Shown here: piece by piece, positions 9,528 to 22,715 of the stretch | Layout: every line of letters starts with the position of its first letter | Numbering within the stretch: the stretch's first letter is position 1 | Source: Agapanthus africanus | Taxonomy: Eukaryota > Streptophyta > Magnoliopsida > Asparagales > Amaryllidaceae | Direction of reading: 5' to 3' | Assembly (NCBI GenBank): GCA_030015575.1 | Contig: JASDDO010000006.1 | Coordinates: 102,540,045-102,604,044 of the forward strand | Length of the DNA stretch: 64,000 nt | Program-made: the position numbers and the translations under genes | Notes under the pieces: model-generated | The model's database searches: none | Told to the model about the DNA's origin: nothing | Seen by the model: only the letters and a program-made list of their open reading frames with translations

Positions 9528-10317
9528 TATGAAGGTATCCATCCCGTATGTCCACCGACTATACGTAAAAATCATGGAAAAACCTGAGTGTCCAACACCG
9601 ACACTCAAACATCATGAAACCCATGTCTAGCATCGACACGTAAATCCTCATAACTCAGGCGCTGTCACCATGACTGGCCCTGACGATATGTCATACCTCA
9701 CTCCGGTCGGTATCCCCATGATAACCGCCGAGTCCAAATACTATCACCGGTAGGTAGTGGTCCTACCGCCAGGTTATCGTCTACACCACGAAATCACCAC
9801 TCGCCCCGGGGTACCATACCGGGTCCACGATGTACCTGAAGACGGTGCCTCCCGCTCCTCGAATCGGGTATCACAAGCTAAATGTCAGAACCGAGAAATC
9901 ACATGGTGGACGCACTGAAATATCATATCAAGAGGAACCGGGTTTTCAAACAATGCATAGTTTTCATGAAATACTCCCACGGTTCTCAAATCCATAAATC
10001 ATATGAAATCCATATCTCAATGCGTAAATCCATGAAAACTGATATATGCATCACAAAACAACAATATGAGTATATCAAGGAAAAGCCACTCTTTTAAATG
10101 AATCTTCCTTTAAAAATATATCTTGCGGTTTCTAAAATCCTCCGAAAAAAATGCAGCATCATATGAGGTGTACATGTAATTGTAACAAGGTTTAAGTATC
10201 TAGATGTAAGCAAGTAGGTATGATGCATTTCATAAACGTAATAGTCAACGTCTCATTATCACATGTCAAAAACCATACCACTTAGGGTATAAGAAACTAT
10301 AGCAAAATATGTGGGTG
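8466..10317 (-). mobile_element. G: Gypsy LTR, start of element, interrupted by Copia C
   Basis: The block starts TGTCACGACCC at 8466, the same terminus as the D and F LTRs, followed by the matching GTAACGTCTACAGGCGTA. It carries the shared core GGGGTGAGTTGCCAACTCG near 9113-9130, a (TA)n run at 9495-9525, and GTGTC/GACAC repeats. By comparison with D and F it is the terminal part of a minus-strand LTR. At 10317 it is cut by Copia C; the continuation should lie beyond the right edge of the window. Reading frames here, including one of 160 codons, have no recognisable domain and are not called. Confidence 0.7.
9495..9525. repeat. (TA)n microsatellite in LTR G
   Basis: A run of alternating TA. 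Similar runs lie at equivalent places in the D LTRs (22290-22320 and 40051-40069), so the microsatellite is an inherited part of this LTR group with varying length. F has one in its internal region (54898-54920). Confidence 0.9.
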
Positions 10318-12515
10318 TGCAGGGTTCCTAGGCACTCTTGTGAGGGTTCATAAGGCATCAACCATGCCCGAATAAAATTTTAGACATGCCGAACAACCCA
10401 AAGCCGGGATCTTTGCTAGATAATTAGGGTTTAACATGCAAGTAAACATCTTTACTAATAAGTGTGAGGGATTACAACCTTTGTAGTCCCCTCCTTCACT
10501 TCATAAGCTCTGAGTAGAAGTCCCTTCGCCGCGATCCACGATCTCTCGGACTTAAGAGAGGCTCCACGACTCGAACGATCCATGCTAGCGTGTAGTGTTC
10601 CGTTTCTCCGATGATCTACGTCGAAGTTGCTATAACTCAAGCTCTCACTCTAATGAGGTGAACACCATAATCTAATGGGCTTGATTAGATGAGGATGATG
10701 GATTAGTATTTATGCTATCTTTTTTATATCAATTTCTCACAAGAAATCATCACAAAAAGAATAACTAGTGAGCTTTCTCAAAGCTCAAAAGGGAAGAAGA
10801 TGATGGAAAAAGAGTTAATCCTTTTGTGATGAATAATGAAATGTATTTATGAATTAATAATGTAACCATAGTTTAGTATGACAAGGATAACCCTTGTAGA
10901 GAATAAACTAGAGCTTGGGTTTGGTTAGGTTGAAGAATGAGTCATAGATAAATATCAAGCATAATATCTAATTCATGACAAAAGGAAAGCTTCTAGATGG
11001 TGCAAGAAGATGCTAACCCTAATCAACCCCTAACCTTGTTTAATCTTCACTAAACATGTTCTATTATTAATCATATCATATCACAATAATATATATCACA
11101 TATATATTATATATTTGCATCAAAAGAAAATAATACAATTAACATATATCACATATATATCAATGTATTACCTGGTGAGAAAATGAAATAATAAAGTGAG
11201 CCAATATTAGATAATATAATACAATATATCATATATATTATTATACATTAAATCATCGAATCAACACTTGATCCGACAATCCGGCTATATCGAATATAAC
11301 CGACTAATATATCATGTACCGATTCATCGAATCAACACTTGATCCGATGACCCGGTTCATATCTAAATATCGCGAGAATATAATACGGTATCTCATATCG
11401 CATTATCCTCGGTCCTGCACATATCACATATGTGTCTCTACTCCGTTTTACCTGAGCCAAGAAACCTCTGTGTAGGACTCTAAAGAATCGTCAATACGCG
11501 GGTAGCAGGTGATGATCATATCAAACACCCACAAGCTGCAAGCGGTCAGATAAACGTAACAGCCACCCAGGTATTGAGCGATCAGAAGATCAACAAGCTA
11601 GCCTGTACGTTCTCCTATGAATCCAATCAGTTACACTCCCATACAGTCCGGTCTCTTCGTCTGATATGTCGCATATCAAGTCTAGGGGTGGTATACGTCA
11701 GACCCCAGAAACCGATAAGTCGTGTCGATGTGAGGCTCATAACGGGTCGAGAAACTACTGGTAACACTTACCAGTAAATCTCTATATCAGCCCTGGCTAG
11801 GGACTTCCAGTTCTAGTCAATGGAACACAGCACAAAATCAACTCCCTATACCGGGAGAGACGAATCCTCTCCTATCGCTCATTGCCTCCATGTGATTCTG
11901 GACTGTACTTAAAAGCCACCGTTTTGCACGCCCTCTTGGACGTGGTAAGGTGGAAATCAAAGCACAGTGGGAATCACATAAGACTCTATGACGATCTCGG
12001 GTCTACAGACTACCCTGTACTAGTGTCACCGGAGAACTGCCATTTGACGTGTGGTATATCACCATCTGGGAGTTCTCGGCGAGTCCGTCCAGTGTACCCA
12101 GTCTCCACTGAGCACCCGTACACCATCTCTGATGTCAAACATCGATGGATATGGGATCATCCATCGCCCATCATATGGGTCAAGATGCGTATACGCTAGT
12201 CTACTCTTGTGTATCGATGCCCTGTCTCGATATACCCTCGACTAGGAACAGTTATAGGATGTACTCATTGACTACCGTGGCCCCACTAGTATGAACTCAT
12301 CATTGTCCCTGTAGTCGAGTACAGATCCTAAGGGCTTTATCAACATGTGAGAGAAAGATAGTAAACCAATACAAGTCAACATGTTAAGATAAAGTGAAAC
12401 CAAATAGCATACTATCATGACGAGCAAGAAAGTCCCCTCTATATATATCCAAGCATCCATCATAATATACATCATATGTACAACAATGGCCTCTAGGGCA
12501 TATACATAACTAACA
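10318..12515 (-). repeat. Copia C 3' LTR (2198 bp)
   Basis: It begins TGCAGGGTTCC and ends ACTAACA on the plus strand, that is TGTTAG...TGCA on the element strand. It aligns along its length with the E LTRs (27057-29259, 35171-37373, reverse orientation) and with the right C LTR. The five bases before it, GGGTG at 10313-10317, should be the target duplication; the partner is outside the window. Confidence 0.88.
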
Positions 12516-12530
12516 ATCTTCCACTTGCAT
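12516..12530 (-). other. Copia C polypurine tract
   Basis: On the minus strand the sequence reads ATGCAAGTGGAAGAT directly before the TGTTAG LTR start. This is the expected plus-strand primer position. B and E have GTGCAAGTTGGAGAT and GTGCAAGTGGGAGAT at the same place. Confidence 0.8.
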
Positions 12531-12670
12531 TAAGGCCAGCTGCTGTAGTATCTCATACCTAGCATCCCGAATAATCTCTCAAATTGTATCTGGGGAATGG
12601 CTTTCGTGAGTGGATCCACGGTGTTGTCCTTCGTATCTACTCTCCTGACCTCGATCTCCCGACGATCAAC
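12531..12670 (-). pseudogene. Copia C: end of RNase H region
   Basis: The minus-strand reading resembles the end of Copia RNase H (DNT.DPLTKAIPQ.QFERLFGMLGMRYY), as in E near 35045-35155. The rest of C pol lies at 43460-46590, because Copia B is inserted between. Confidence 0.8.
12666..12670. repeat. Target-site duplication of Copia B (TCAAC)
   Basis: TCAAC lies directly left of the B LTR start at 12671 and again at 43455-43459 directly right of the B LTR end at 43454. Both copies sit in Copia C RNase H sequence. Confidence 0.92.
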
Positions 12671-14621
12671 TGTATGTCCATGTCACGCACCCCATGAACT
12701 TGCGGGGGGGCGGAATATATGAAAAACGATTACCAATGCTTCGTAACACGTACTTGAGCGCATGAATCGTATCTAAACCGTTACTAGCAAACTACGAAAG
12801 CTTTAACTACTTTGATTCTAAGTTATACGTCCGTTACTTGTCTTTCGGGTCTTCATCACTGTCCTCCACTCCTTGTAGGCTCTTTGGAACGTCGGCACCT
12901 CAACGGCCTCCTCGAGTCAAAGACGATCCTCCCGAGAGCTCCTACTCCAAGCTTAACCTCTAACTTGAGGTAACTAGGTTACTCAAAGTGCTAATCTAAG
13001 CAACCTAGGTGATATAGAGTTGGATAATGGATGTATTAGTCTAGCTAACCCTTGATCTCAACACATGAGAGGTTAGGGTTAGGGTTTGAAGAGAGAGAGC
13101 TTGAGGAGAGAGAAGGTGATAATGAGAATCCTTTTGGATGAATGAAATCATTTGTGTATATATGAAACATATCATATAATTAAATGAATAACAAATAATG
13201 ATATATCATCATGTTTCATTAATACACTAAGTGATTCATCATATAAGTCATATAAATCATACATGATTCATTGACTCCATGTATGAATCACACTATGACT
13301 CATTTATCCAATTAATGCAAATGCCACCTTAAACCCCAAGTCACCATGCTTCTAGAAGCTTCCCGACAAATTACGAGAACGCCCCTCCTATCCATGAAAA
13401 CACGGAAAAACTTTAGACTGTATAAATCCAATAATCCGATACTAGAATCTGGCCCAAACAAAAGCCGACTAGTAAAAACTGTCCGAACGTCGTACGTGCG
13501 TAAACACACGTATGCGTCCAAACCCTTGTCGTAAAACCATACGACCTCTATATCGTTTTGCCTGAAGCAGGGAAACTCTCTGTGTGGGACTCTAAAGACT
13601 CGACGCTACGCTGGCATTGGGTTTAACCACAGACCACAAGCGGCACTAGCTGTACGTATTGGTCGCCTGGTAGATGTCGATAAGAAGGCCGATGAGGAAA
13701 CCCATCCGAACTCCTACTGAGCCTGCTGTGACAATCTTCATACAGTCCGGTCTGTTCGTCTAGGACTATCGCATATCGGGCCTAGGGGGCGGCAAGCGTC
13801 AGTCCCCTAGAAGCGGTATAAGTCGTGTCGGAGCGTAGCCCATTACACCTTGAGAAACTACTGTAAAACCTACCAGTAAATCTCGCTTGCCCTGGCCAAG
13901 GACTTTGCGTAATGGCTCTCTGACACAGCGTGATATCAACTCCCGATACCGGGAGAGACGAATCCTGTGTAACCGCCACTGCCTCCAAGTGCTCGGGACT
14001 GCACCCAACTGCTACCTGTTTGCACGACTCCTTTGAGCCGTGGTAGGGTAGCAATCTCAGATCAGTAGGACACACTCGAGGCTAAGTAGCAGTGTCAAGT
14101 CTGCAGACTATGTTGTACTCATGTCACCTGGGAACTGTTAACTGACGACGGGTATAATACCCACAAACAGTTCCCCGCGAGTCCTGTCCGGTGTACCTGT
14201 AACCTAACGAGCACCTGTATACTATCTCCAGTACGACGTACTGATGGCTGTGGGACAAACCATCTCCCCAACTGGGATGAGAAGCGTACACACTAGTCTA
14301 CTCCAGAGTATCGATGCCCTGTCTCGATAATCCTATGACTAGGGACCTGTATAGGATGTTGCTTATAGACTACCTAGCCCCCACTAGTGTGACTGCCATC
14401 ACAATGCTGGTAATCAAGTAAAGATCCTAAGGGCTCTACCAATATGTATAAGCGAGACGTTACAAGAAACATATGCACATACTGAAGTAGACACAAACCA
14501 AGTAGCATACTACCATTTTTAGCAAGACTGTCAATACAACTGTGAATATCCCAAGCTTTCATTATGTAATATACAAACTAGTATGATACAGTAATGGCCT
14601 TCTAGGGCATAAACACTAACA
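12671..14621 (-). repeat. Copia B 3' LTR (1951 bp)
   Basis: It starts TGTATGTCC and ends CACTAACA on the plus strand (TGTTAG...TACA on the element strand). The GAGAGAGAGCTTGAGGAGAG block near 13090, the ATATATGAAAC run near 13160 and the CTCTGTGTGGGACT block near 13579 are all repeated in the other LTR. Confidence 0.92.
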
Positions 14622-14636
14622 ATCTCCAACTTGCAC
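14622..14636 (-). other. Copia B polypurine tract
   Basis: The minus strand reads GTGCAAGTTGGAGAT immediately before the LTR start TGTTAGTG. Confidence 0.8.
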
Positions 14637-17600
14637 TAGGGCCATGTACTGGCATATCGCAGACCTATCATCTCGAATAGCCTCTCAAACTGCGTCTGAG
14701 GAATGGCCTTTGTGAATGGATCAGCAGTGTTATTCTCTATATCTACTCTCTTTACCTCGAACTCCCGGCGATCTACGATCTCCCTGATCAGGTGATACCG
14801 CCTTAAGATGTGTCTGGACTTCTGATGGGACCTGGGTTCCATCGCTAAAGCTATAGCGCCGTTGTTGTCGCAATACAGAGGTATTGGACCAACACTGGTA
14901 GGAACCACCTGAAGTTCTGTGAGGAACATCTTCATCCAGACAGCTTCTTTTGCGGCATCGCAAGCAGCTATGTACTCCGCTTCCATCGTTAAGTCAGCAA
15001 CGGTCTCCTGCTTGGAACTCTTCCCATAGACCGCCCCTCCATTGAGGGTAAAGACATAACCCGACATGGACTTGGAGTCATCCTGTCACTCTGGAAGCTG
15101 GTGTCGGCAAAGGCCTCGATCCGGAGGTCTTTTCCACCATACACCAAGAACATCTCCTTAGTCCTCCTCAAGTACTTGAGAATGTTCTTTCCTGCTATCC
15201 AGTGCTTCTCCCCTGGGTTTGCCTTATACCGGCTTACAACGCTCAATGCGTATGCTACATCTGGTCTGGTACATAACATCGCAAACATTATAGATCCTAC
15301 CGCAGAAGCGTAGGGTATAATCGACATGCGATCCCTTTCCAAATCTGTCTTGGGAGACATCTCTTTGGAGAGGGTGATTCCGTGACAAGCTGGTAGGTTA
15401 CCGCGCTTAGAATCATCCATACTGAATCTTTTCAATATGGTGTCTATTTACCTGGACTGCGGAAGTCCCAACATCCTCTTTGATCTATCACGATAGATCT
15501 GGATCCCCAGAATGTAGGTGGCATCACCCAAGTCTTTCATGGTGAACTTCTGTGACAAGAATCTTTTGACTGACTGTAGCATAGGAATATCATTTCCTAT
15601 TAGGAGAATGTCATCCACGTACAAGACGAGGAATACAACAAATCTCCCTACAATCTTACTGTATATGCATGGTTCATCTGGATTTTTGATAAAGTCGAAT
15701 TCTTTGACAGTATCATCAAAACAGATGTTCCAACTCCGCGATGCCTGCTTTAGCCCATAAATGGACTTAAGCAGCTTGCATACTTTACCGCTGCTCCCAC
15801 TCTGAATGAATCCCTCTGGCTGATCCATATAGAAGTACTCTTCCAAATTACTATTTAGAAAGGCCGTCTTTATGTCCATCTGCCAGATCTCATAATCGTG
15901 GAAGGCAGCAATAGCAAGAAGGATCCGAATGGATTTGAGCATAGCCACTGGAGAAAAGGTTTCTTCATAGTCCAAACCAGGTCTTTGACGGAAACCTTTT
16001 GCAATTATAGGTTTCAACCTGTCCATCTACACTAATCTTCTTTCTGAAGATCCATTTGCATCCTACGGGTTTTACCCCACCTGGAGCAATGTCCAAAGTC
16101 CATACTTTGTTAGTGTACATGGACTCCATTTCAGTCCGCATTGCATCCAGCCATTTTATCGAGTCGTCGTTCTGAATGGCTTGCTGGAAGCTAGTAGGAT
16201 CAACATTATCAATGACGCAATCTTCTCGATCCTCGTCTGTGAGAGAACCGTAGTATCTCTCGGGCGGATGAGACTGCCTACTACTTCTGCGGATAGGCGC
16301 TGGTATGTCACTTTCTTCTGAAACTTCTTGTTCTACCAAACTTTCAGTAACATCTTGTGGTTCTGGAATTTCTTCCAGTTCTACTGCGCTCCCACTCTTC
16401 TGATTTTCTAAAAATTCAGTTTCTAAGAAGCGGCCATGACGAGAAACAAAAACCTTTTGTTCCTCTGCGTAATAGAAGCAATATCCCATAGAGTTTTTTG
16501 GATATCCCACAAACTTACACTCTACTGAGCGTGCCCCGAGCTTGTCCGGATGCTGCTTTTTTACAAAAGCTGGACATCCCCATGTCTTCAGGTACTAAAG
16601 ATAGGGTTTCTTCCCACTCCATATCTGATATGGTGTGGAAAGCACAGTTTTGGTTGGAACCTTGTTCAAAAGAAATGCAGCTGATTCTAGTTCATATCCC
16701 GAGAAAGATCGCGGTAACTCAGCCTGACTCATCATGGAACGAACCATATCCATTAGGGCTCGATTCTTCCTTTCCGGTACACCGTTGTGTTGTGGTGTGT
16801 ATAGAGGAGTAAGCTGAGAGAGAATTCCATTCTCTTTTAAGTAACCCAGGAACTCAGCACTTAAGTATTCACCACCTCGATCAGATCTCAGTGTCTTGAT
16901 ACTTTTGCCTGTTTGGTTTTCCACTTCATTCTTGTATTCCTGGAATTTCTCAAAAGCCTCGGATTTATGCTTCATCAACAAGATATGTCCATACCTAGAG
17001 AAATCATCCGTAAAAGTAATGATGTAGGAATAACCACCTCGCGCATGTGTAGACATTGGACCGCACACGTCACTGTGTACGAGTCCTAATAGCTCGCTCG
17101 CTCTTACTCCGTGTCCAGTAAACGAAGTCTTTATCATCTTTCGCATGAGACAAGATTCACAAGTGGCATAAGATTGATATTCGAACGGATTCAAATATCC
17201 TTCTCTATGTAACTTCGTTAATCGTGTTTCATTGATGTGACCAAGTCTACAATGCCATAAGAAAGCCTGATTTATTTCTGGAGACTTTCTTTTAAGTGTG
17301 TTCTGGACATTGAAAACCTGAGCTTGATTCAATACGTATATACCGTCATCTAATGTACCGGACCCAATCAGAACTTGATTTAGGTGGATGTGAACTACAT
17401 TGCTTATGAATGTAAAGTCATATCCCTCTTTCGAAAGTAAGGACACTGAGATGATATTACAAGTCAAACTAGGTACATATAAACAGTTATGTAGAATCAA
17501 TATCTGCCCACTTGTCAAACCTAGGCGATATTCTCCCACGGATTCAGCGTCCACGCTCATTCCGTTTGGAACTCTGAAAGACAAATCACCTACCCTTATA

Positions 17601-18480
17601 ACTCTACGGTTTCTCAGAGCATGTAATGAATTACAGATATGAGATCCTGCTCCGGTATCTAGTACCCAGGAAGTAGAGTTAATTGACAAACAGTTCTCAA
17701 TTACAAACACACTTGAGGCTGAAGCCACAACATGCTTTGTATCCTGGCTACAGGCTTCCAAAGCCCTGCAATCCTTCTGCCAATGCCCGTTCCCATAACA
17801 ATAAGAACATCCCTCCTTAGCTACACCAAGTCCCGAAACTTTTGCTCTTCTCTTTCCTCCTACTTTATTGACACCGTATATCGACTTTGTAGAGGTCTTC
17901 TTCTTTTCACCCTTTGCTTTCGCCCTGGATGTAGAAGAAGAAGGTCCCCTATTAAGCAGATCTTGTGTCTCCCTGGTTTCTTTCAGGGTGTAAGTAGAGG
18001 GTAGGGACTGTGCAAATAAGTCAGCGTATGACCTGTTTCCCAACGTGGTCTCCAGGTCCTTGAGCTCAACAATATAGCTAGTCATTATAAGGACGTTGTC
18101 CTCTACAGATGACCCGACATCCAACCTCGCTTGAATTAAATCGTTCGAGGTCTCATATCTTGTGATATGAGATTACTCTCCATATAAATCTTTGTTATGG
18201 AGAAAGATGGAAACTAAGTCCATCTTCTCGTGCTACTTCTGGTATACACCATCGACTGAAGCCAATACGAGGCACTTAGCTTTCACTTTATCCTATTCCC
18301 TTGTCTGACGGATATCGATATCCGCGACGGTGGAAACTGGACTTGGGACGACGGGATCTTGAGTAGTAATAGGGTGGTCCATCTTGTCATAGGCAATGGA
18401 CATCTGGACAGACCTTTGCCAGTCATATAAGTTAGATTCAGTCAACTTGTTATCTAGATGTTACCTAGTCCTGGTCACAA
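14637..18480 (-). pseudogene. Copia B gag-pol remnant
   Basis: The minus strand carries the full Ty1/Copia domain order: Gag (start NLYDWQRSVQMSIA near 18385-18430), a CCHC zinc knuckle CSYCYGNGHWQKDC at 17768-17809, protease WVLDTGAGSHIC near 17635-17670, the pre-integrase HCRLGHIN motif near 17235, integrase (HSDVCGPMSTHARGG, SDRGGEYLS, YTPQHNGVPER), reverse transcriptase (YVDD at 15610-15621) and RNase H (YCDNNGAIALA near 14860-14890, HQKSRHILRRYHLIREI near 14775-14830). The order gag-PR-IN-RT-RH identifies Copia rather than Gypsy. The clade is not assigned. It is a fossil with about four or five breaks. It is the only Copia copy here with a recognisable gag. Confidence 0.92.
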
Positions 18481-20544
18481 GGTCGCTGCAATGAGAGAGA
18501 GAGAAGAAAACACTTTTAGCATGATGCTCTTGCAAGTTTAGATTGGTTTTTAATTTATCTAAACTGGATGGCTCCCACTGTTTCACGAATCCTTCCTCAA
18601 ACCATAAAAGAAGAATTAGCCAGGACTATTCTCACTGTACAATACTTGCTTAACCGTTCAGCCAGGCTAGTGTCGGTACCTCGAGGGAGGTTTTCCAACG
18701 CTTTCGCGAAGTTCCTTAATTAAATAACCCCTTTTCTCTAGGGGCATAGCCCCGCTGACACCTTTCTCGACACCTACTTGGTTTATAGTATTGATCGTTA
18801 AGTGACGAATCTCCTGATAAGTAGCATATACTCACAGTAGGATCGGGATCCAAATATCATCGTATGATAATGTTGATGGAATCCTACCAACATTCATCAA
18901 ACTACAAATGGTATGCAACACTAGCAAGTTTCAGTTTCTTTAGAAACTCCCGATGTAGATTTTTGCCCCATGTTCTTATGACCTTGACGAAAGCCAACAA
19001 ATCATAAGTCACATGTCAAGTTCTGCCGATCATTATCTTGTTAATTTGAATCCACCCGTATATACCCTTGACAAAAGCTAACAAGGTAATACGAATGTCC
19101 CAAACCAACTAATCTATTTATGCAACAAATGAATACCCCCGCAGCTACCAAACACTATGCCTTGACGAAAGCCAACAAACATAGCTTGAAAACTACTGAC
19201 CATCCATAAGAAATGACAAAGGGCTACGACTGGTTTTGGCAAAACCGTGAACGTAGTGAACATGATATAATCGAAGGAACCATATAGGTTTTTTTTAAAA
19301 GGAGTGGTTAAAGCTCCGCAATTAAAAATTCTGCTCTTTTAAAATAACCAAGTGGTTTCTTTTAAATTTGTTCCAACGATTCAACTTTGGTTTATTTTCT
19401 TTGCATTAAAATAATGCGTCCCATCTTTTAACCTATCATTGCAGAAAACAATGAAAATACAACGTCCTCTTATGCCATCCGCATTCGCCACTGGGTCCCG
19501 TCATCACCCATTAGGTTACTTAACTAACGACAGAGCGGGGGCTGGGCTAGCGCGGGTGTAAAACATAAGTGACGTCTAAATAGCTATCATATATAGATAT
19601 TGTACATTCGTCAGACGCAATAATAGGCATTCCAGATTACTGATGAACATTATTCGATATACAAGCAATCCGCGTTTTCTTTGAGCCTGCAACAAAAGAC
19701 GGATTACATAGTTGTGATGAATAGCCATTACCCCACCCTAGACCCCTACGGGTATGACAAACTACCCGCCAAGTACCCAAAGTGAAGCGGTCTCCCTCAA
19801 CAACGTGAGTAGGCCACTAAACACTTCAATGTACCCGGTAGTCTGTGTACCCCACCTTGGGTCTATCCTAGGAGCAAAAAACATTAAATGAAATAATATA
19901 ACGGTGGCTACAACCGCAACCTGGATGTGCCCCGCAAAACAATATTACATCATATTACAATTTACATCGAATGAATGAATATAAAACCCATCCCAAACCC
20001 CGGCTAATCATCACAACGATCCAATCAAGTTCATATACACAAACAATAAACATTTCAGAAATGTGCAACCCCCTGCCAACCGACATACTAGCAGTTAGGG
20101 AAGGTTTACGAACACATTAAACATTACAGATAAAAACCCGATTAGCAAATAACTTAGAATATCGACTGACAACCTTTTTCCGTGTCTACCCCAAATGCAA
20201 GCCAACACAGAAGTAACCTGGGCAGAAACAGAATATACAGCAAAACAAAACACCATAAAATATGAATTTCTGTGAAATTCCGAGTCAACTCGGGGTTGAC
20301 TCGGCGGCGGATCCGTGGACAAAAGCACCATTTGGCCGCGGTTCCGCGTCCGTCTTGTCGAGTTGTGTCCTCATATTTTCCCAGAATTCTTATAATACCC
20401 TGCTGTGAATTTTAAGGTGTATCAAATAATTTTTTCGACACGTTTAAAATTAACAGAAACTGTTAGGGTGTTCGGGGTGTTTTTTTCGTGTTTTCCGACG
20501 ATCGAATTTCTAATTAGTTGCTAACAAGCTAGTAAAGGTTTAGT
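18481..20544 (-). other. Copia B untranslated leader
   Basis: About 2 kb between PBS and gag has no reading frame of note. Just before gag the minus strand reads TTCTCTCTCTCTCATTGCAG, a pyrimidine tract plus AG like a 3' splice site; C and E have an equivalent. A four-hairpin module lies at 18975-19256. Foldbacks near the PBS include CGAGTCAAC facing GTTGACTCG at 20281-20304 and a GGCCGCGGTTCCGCG block near 20335. Confidence 0.7.
18975..19256 (-). other. Copia B leader hairpin module
   Basis: Hairpins lie at 18975-19008 (arms CTTATGA/TCATAAG), 19057-19093 (CGTAT..ACC type arms with one bulge), 19155-19184 (CTATG/CATAG) and 19224-19256 (CTACG/CGTAG around GGTTTT/AAAACC). The first three share the element-strand centre TTGTTGGCTTTTGTCAAGG or nearly so, which itself can pair (TTGGC/GTCAA). 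C and E have the same three at the same order with other arms. Confidence 0.75.
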
Positions 20545-20558
20545 TGGCTCTGATACCA
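20545..20558 (-). other. Copia B primer-binding site (tRNA-iMet type)
   Basis: The minus strand reads TGGTATCAGAGCCA, one base after the LTR end at 20560. This is the classic plant initiator tRNA-Met complement. Confidence 0.92.
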
Positions 20559-20559
20559 C

Positions 20560-21544
20560 TGTAAGTCCATGTCACGCACCCCACGAACTTGCGGGGAGGT
20601 GGAATATATGAAAAAAGATTATCAAAGCTTCGTAACACGGACTTGAGCGCATGAATCGTATCTAAACCGTTACTAGCAAACTACGAAAAGTTTAACTACT
20701 CTGATTCGAAGTTATACCTCACGTTACTTGTCCTTCGGGTTTTCATCACTGTCCTCCACTCCTTGTAGGCCCTTTGGAATGTCGGCACCAGAACGGCCTC
20801 CTCGAGTGAAAGACGATCCACCCGAGAGCTCCTACTCCAAGTTTAACCTCTAACTTGAGGTAACTAGGTTACTCAAAGTGCTAATCTAAGCAACCTAGGT
20901 GATATAGAGTTGGATTATGGATGTATTAGTATAGCTAACCCTTGATCTCAACACATGAGAGGTTAGAGTTAGGGTTTGAAGAGAGAGAGCTTGAGGAGAG
21001 AGAAGGTGAGAATGAGAATCCTTTTGGATGAATGAAATCATTTGTGTATATATGAAACATATCATATAATTAAATGAATAGCAAATAATGATATATCATC
21101 TTGTTTCATTAATACACTAAGTGATTCATCAGACGAGTCATATAAATCATAAATGATTCATTAACTCCATGTATTAATCACACCATGACTCATTTATCCA
21201 ATTAATGCAAATGCCACCTTAACCCCTAAGTCACCATGTTTCTAGAAGCTTCCCGACAAATTACGACAACGCCCCACCTATTTGTGAAAACACGAAAAAT
21301 CTTTAGACTGTATAAATCCAATAATCCGATACTAGAATCTGGCTTAAACCAAAGCCGACTAGTAATAACTGTCCGAACGTCGTACGTGCGTAAACACACG
21401 TTTGCGTCCGAACACTTGTCGTAAAACCATACGACCTCTATATCGTTTCGCCCGAAGCAGGGAAACTCTCTGTGTGGGACTTTAAAGAGTCGACACTACG
21501 CTGGCAGTGGGTTTAACCACAGACCGCAAGCGGCACTAGCTGTA
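20560..21544 (-). repeat. Copia B 5' LTR, PBS-proximal part
   Basis: It starts TGTAAGTCCATGTCACG and matches 12671-13660. It is interrupted by Gypsy D after CTGTA; the rest is 42489-43454. Confidence 0.92.
21540..21544. repeat. Target-site duplication of Gypsy D (CTGTA)
   Basis: CTGTA lies directly left of the D LTR start at 21545 and at 42484-42488 directly right of its end at 42483. Both are in the Copia B LTR. Confidence 0.92.
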
Positions 21545-22287
21545 TGTCACGACCCGAAGTTTGGCACGTGACCGACACTTAACCACGTAACGTCTACAGG
21601 CGTAACGCAGCTAAGTGAACCGAAAACATAGAAATCAAACCAGTAAAAGTATAGAGTGTTTATGTTTTAAATGGAAGTATTTATTAAAGTGACAAGAATT
21701 CTTAAGTAAATTATCACCAAGATAGAAATATACGACGCCGTAGCAAAGATCAAGATCCACAAGTGGGAACATCACAGATGAGAATAAACTGCATAAGTAA
21801 GTCGGCTCACAACGAGCTCGACACCAGAATACAAATAATATACATCATTGTCCTCACACTGTCTCTAAGTCAAGTACATATATGGTAGTTGGAGAATACT
21901 AGATACAACAATGTACATAACTGAAAGATAAACAGATACCGCACAAAACCCACCTATCAGCAAAAGAGCTAGTACACCAACTGTAGGGGTATCTGTGTCA
22001 AAAGATGCAAAACGCATCCTGCCGCGACTACTCCGAAGGGCAACCTGCAAACACTGTGGCACAACGGGGGTGAGTTGCCAACTCGTGAATAGAAATAACA
22101 TATAAAGGTAATCGCGAGCGTGCACATACTGCGCTACTCTATCATAAGCCAGTAGATGATATCAATGCGTGATAAGTAGTATGTGCAACAATCATGCAAG
22201 TGCTCTATCAGTAATATAACTACAGGATGAAATGCAATAATGAATGCTGAGCATTGGAATATAACATCTACACGGAATGTCAATGTG

Positions 22288-22322
<35 letters not shown>

Positions 22323-22461
22323 ACGCAAATCCCAACAACCCAGACGCCGACACTCCCATCGGCCCTCAAATCCTGTACATCCCTGAGAATCACGAGTGCC
22401 CAACATCGGCACCCAAATATCATAAATACTCGTGTCTAGCATCGACACGCAAATCCTCCTC

Positions 22462-22624
22462 TATCGGGCATCCGTTAGTCCGGGTCAGCCCTCTCTCAAT
22501 ATATCGGGCGTCCGTCAGTCCGGGTCAGCCCTCTCTCAATATATCGAGCATCCGTCAGTCCGGGTCAGCCCTCTCTCAATATATCGGGTATCCGTCAGTC
22601 CGGGTCAGCCCTCTCTCAATATAT
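22462..22624. repeat. 40-bp minisatellite in D LTR, four units
   Basis: The unit is about TATCGGGCATCCGTCAGTCC followed by GGGTCAGCCCTCTCTCAATA. Four units lie here and five in the other D LTR (40211-40413). Variant units with extra ATGCCCT-type segments lie in the F LTRs (51771-52110 and 59391-59730). The long reading frames across it exist because 40 bp is not a multiple of 3 and stops are rare in it; they are not genes. Confidence 0.9.
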
Positions 22625-22715
22625 CACTCTAGCACCGAGAAAACACATGGTGGGCGCATTGAAACACATGGTGCTGAGCATGGGGACCGGGTTTTTAAAC
22701 GATATGCAAGTCAAT

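Noticed and set aside
22462-22624. Regular short repeats considered as a CRISPR array
   Set aside because: Units are directly tandem without unique spacers, in a plant LTR.
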